Below are positions 62,521-64,000 of a stretch of 64,000 nucleotides of DNA, in pieces (the stretch's first letter is position 1; each line of letters starts with the position of its first letter). The translations under genes were made by a program, and so were the position numbers. The notes beneath the pieces are model-generated. The model was not told the DNA's origin. It saw nothing but the letters and a program-made list of their open reading frames with translations, and made no database searches. Origin of the DNA: Desulfosudis oleivorans (GTDB lineage: Bacteria; Desulfobacterota; Desulfobacteria; Desulfobacterales; SURF-7); NCBI GenBank assembly GCA_020723305.1, contig DYJC01000003.1, positions 584 through 64,583 on the forward strand, read 5' to 3'.

Positions 62521-62784
62521 TTACGAAAGCTGGTCTTTGATGTATTCAGCGATCAAACGGATGGTTGTGAGTTTGGGGTAATCGTCTTCATCAAATCGCA
62601 TTCCATACTCATCCTGTAATACCAGAGCCACTGTGGCCAGGTCCATGCTATCAATACCGATCTCATCAACCAGATCAATGTCCGGATCGAACGTTCCCGG
62701 AGTCACATCTTCCAGTTTGAGTTCTTCAATCATCACTTGGGCAACACGGGTAATAATATCGTTGGTGGTCATTTCAGCAGTCAT
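62521..62784 (-). CDS. Acyl carrier protein 1
   Basis: An 87-residue carrier protein. The phosphopantetheine serine is in EIGIDSMDLATVAL (about residue 46). Helix layout and the acidic helix II are normal. ATG 62784 follows AAGGGGAAAAGA and overlaps the FabZ-like gene end. It presumably carries the growing chain for the two ketoacyl synthases. Confidence 0.92.
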   Translation of the reverse strand: MTAEMTTNDIITRVAQVMIEELKLEDVTPGTFDPDIDLVDEIGIDSMDLATVALVLQDEYGMRFDEDDYPKLTTIRLIAEYIKDQLS

Positions 62785-63142
62785 TCTTTTCCCCTTCAGC
62801 AGATATAATGCTTTTGCTTTTCAGTGTCATGACTCCCTGGCAGGCAGTCTCTCCCCTGACCTGAATCATAAACGAATAGGTATCCGGTTCTTTTTCACTC
62901 CGGACAGCCTGTATTTCAAGCAGATCATCCGGCTTGATAATCTGTTTAAATTTTACTCTTTTGAATTCCTGGATGGAAATTTTTGTTGTGGCAGCCTGTT
63001 GAATCATATCCAATACAATCGAGAGCTGTGCAATGCCGGGGAGAATCGGATTGTCCGGGAAGTGCCCTGAGAACCAGAGAGAATTCCGGCTAAACTCCCG
63101 GGTTGAAAAAAAACGGTTCTGTGACATATGGGTGTCGGTCAT
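62774..63142 (-). CDS. FabZ-like hot-dog protein, catalytic acid apparently missing
   Basis: A 122-residue single hot-dog protein. GHFPDNPILPG carries the catalytic histidine of 3-hydroxyacyl-ACP dehydratases. In FabZ the acid lies five residues after this PG; here the stretch is IAQLSIVLD, with serine at that place. It may be a weak dehydratase, an isomerase or a non-catalytic partner. The start overlaps the upstream ACP stop (ATGA) and its own stop overlaps the next ACP. Confidence 0.8.
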   Translation of the reverse strand: MTDTHMSQNRFFSTREFSRNSLWFSGHFPDNPILPGIAQLSIVLDMIQQAATTKISIQEFKRVKFKQIIKPDDLLEIQAVRSEKEPDTYSFMIQVRGETACQGVMTLKSKSIISAEGEKNDC

Positions 63143-63444
63143 TGTAACTGTCCTGCCGAAGAAGGCAATATGGAATCGGATGAGAGATTCTGAACAATAT
63201 GGTCAACAATATCCTGAATCGTGACAATTTTTTTCAGATCATCATCTTCGATTTCAATATCCATTTTCATTTCAATCATACCGGCGATATTAAATGCATC
63301 AATGCTGTCCAATTCAAGATCCTGGTATAAGTTTGTCTCCGGCAGAATTCTATCTTCTGAAATTTCAAACTCTTGTATGAAATAATTTTTCAGAAACAGA
63401 AAAATGTCATCGCTGCTTTTAACCTTTTGGTTCTTCGATTTCAC
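63139..63444 (-). CDS. Acyl carrier protein 2
   Basis: A carrier protein with the attachment serine in LELDSIDAFNIAGM. GTG 63444 is chosen as start because AGGA lies 6 bp upstream and the product (101 residues) then aligns with carrier protein 3; ATG 63462 and an open frame up to 63510 are alternatives. The DSIDA form instead of DSLDxVEL is shared only with carrier protein 3, so the two form a special pair. Confidence 0.85.
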   Translation of the reverse strand: MKSKNQKVKSSDDIFLFLKNYFIQEFEISEDRILPETNLYQDLELDSIDAFNIAGMIEMKMDIEIEDDDLKKIVTIQDIVDHIVQNLSSDSILPSSAGQLQ

Positions 63445-63517
63445 GGGTATTCCTAAAAACATCAATGGATTGTTTCCATCCATCTGGAAATGTAACATCA
63501 TGGAATTCAAAGTATAT

Positions 63518-63811
63518 TCAGACCGTCACTTGCGAGTTCAGGTTTGGTTTATTTTGATTCGAAGTCTTCCGTATAATATACTCCACCACATCCTGAACCG
63601 TTATAATGGTTTTCAATTCTTTTTCATTGGTTTCAATATTCATTTCCGCTTCCAGCATCCCGACCATGTCCAGTGCATCAATGCTGTCGAGTTCAAGATC
63701 TTCAAACAGACTGGATTTTAAATCGATTTTTTTTTCCGGGATTTCAAATGTATCCACAAAATATTTTTTTACAAAAAGAAAAATATCATTCTTATCCATG
63801 GTTCTTTTCAC
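63518..63811 (-). CDS. Acyl carrier protein 3
   Basis: A 97-residue carrier protein with the serine in LELDSIDALDMVGM. It closely resembles carrier protein 2 (DIFLFVKKYFVDTF against DIFLFLKNYFIQEF), pointing to local duplication. It is the first gene after the promoter at 63849-63877, so it should be the most abundant product of the operon. An asparagine-rich tail follows the domain. Confidence 0.9.
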   Translation of the reverse strand: MKRTMDKNDIFLFVKKYFVDTFEIPEKKIDLKSSLFEDLELDSIDALDMVGMLEAEMNIETNEKELKTIITVQDVVEYIIRKTSNQNKPNLNSQVTV

Positions 63812-63848
63812 ATCCTATTCAAATTTCATCATTCAGGATCAACTTGTC

Positions 63849-63877
63849 TATTTAATTTGTCATGATAAATATGTCAA
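63849..63877 (-). promoter_or_regulatory. Promoter of the acyl-biosynthesis operon
   Basis: On the - strand TTGACA (complement of 63872-63877), 17 bp, TAAATA (complement of 63849-63854), about 30 bp before the start of the first carrier-protein gene. All thirteen genes down to 53438 follow on the same strand with gaps of 74 bp or less. Confidence 0.7.
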
Positions 63878-63895
63878 GGAAATTGAATGCTTCTG

Positions 63896-64000
63896 TCAGG
63901 ATTCCGAAGCCGGACACACATAATGAGGAGCATCTGTAACTTTTCGAATTGACTTCATTACCGGCCGGTGAATCAGATCGGCAAGCGGGATGACTTCTAA
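63896..64000 (-). CDS. C-terminal end of a gene entering from the right edge
   Basis: The last 34 codons of a frame open to the window edge and ending in TGA. The peptide (EVIPLADLIHRPVMKSIRKV then a TDAPHYVCP segment) looks like protein and not noise, but is too short to name. It lies just upstream of the operon promoter on the same strand. Confidence 0.4.
   Translation of the reverse strand, partial: LEVIPLADLIHRPVMKSIRKVTDAPHYVCPASES

Noticed and set aside
53438-63811. Standard aryl-polyene cluster
   Set aside because: No AMP ligase/ammonia-lyase, ketoreductase or exporter genes, both KAS proteins are catalytic, and three radical SAM genes are present, which does not match aryl-polyene loci.
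1-64000. tRNA or rRNA genes
   Set aside because: No cloverleaf with a standard T-loop or rRNA-like segment was noticed on either strand, though a tool-based scan was not possible.

Overview
The window is bacterial DNA of moderate GC content. It most resembles a Desulfobacterota (sulfate-reducer-like) genome. Pointers are a class II desulfoferrodoxin, a rubredoxin with a flavodiiron protein, two rubrerythrin-type proteins, an orphan Ni-CO dehydrogenase, a two-subunit 2-oxoacid:ferredoxin oxidoreductase, a Na+-NQR whose A subunit still carries ferredoxin motifs, and a VPLPA-CTERM protein. No sulfate-reduction genes, rRNA, tRNA or CRISPR array were seen, so genus and metabolism remain inferred.

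Left edge (1-3.6 kb): the 3' part of an integron integrase, a higBA toxin-antitoxin pair, a cupin, a repeat-rich gap, then a small conserved-looking protein and desulfoferrodoxin. From 3.8 to 31 kb, mostly on the + strand, is an energy and oxygen/sulfur/metal-stress region: orphan TolC-like lipoprotein, nqrABCDEF, rubredoxin, flavodiiron protein, 2-oxoacid oxidoreductase, copZ-copA, a CoA-disulfide/persulfide reductase with rhodanese domain, a GEMM (c-di-GMP-type) riboswitch upstream of a VPLPA-CTERM protein, a DUF2156 protein, a rubrerythrin-like protein, a MarR-controlled enoyl-CoA hydratase/Fe-S pair, and a DUF547 protein beside a TVP38-disulfide reductase fusion. Two families of small inverted-repeat elements sit in the intergenic spaces of this half, and one copy of the second is nested inside a copy of the first.

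From 31 to 43.6 kb come a SagB-like twin nitroreductase with a small partner, a YhdH-type reductase, cooS divergent from a DUF255 thioredoxin-like protein, a trypsin-like lipoprotein, an alpha/beta hydrolase, a secreted lipase with a GspC-like protein, and an L-2-amino-thiazoline-4-carboxylate hydrolase family protein. From 43.6 to 53.2 kb on the - strand is a heme-copper oxidase operon (DOMON protein, Sco, subunits I, III, IV, II, heme O synthase), then DUF2231, Hsp20, rubrerythrin, aconitase and a 47-residue cysteine-rich protein.

The most striking part is 53.4-63.9 kb on the - strand, apparently a single 13-gene operon behind a good sigma70-type promoter. It encodes three acyl carrier proteins, a FabZ-like hot-dog protein, two sister radical SAM proteins, two catalytically intact ketoacyl synthases, a 4HBT thioesterase, a PKS-type dehydratase, a PlsY-like acyltransferase, a B12-binding radical SAM protein and a BtrH-like acyltransferase. 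Together these look like a dedicated route that builds an unusual acyl chain on private carrier proteins, modifies it by radical chemistry and transfers it to glycerol-3-phosphate and/or an amine. The content recalls the gene sets proposed for ladderane lipids, but the product cannot be read from sequence.
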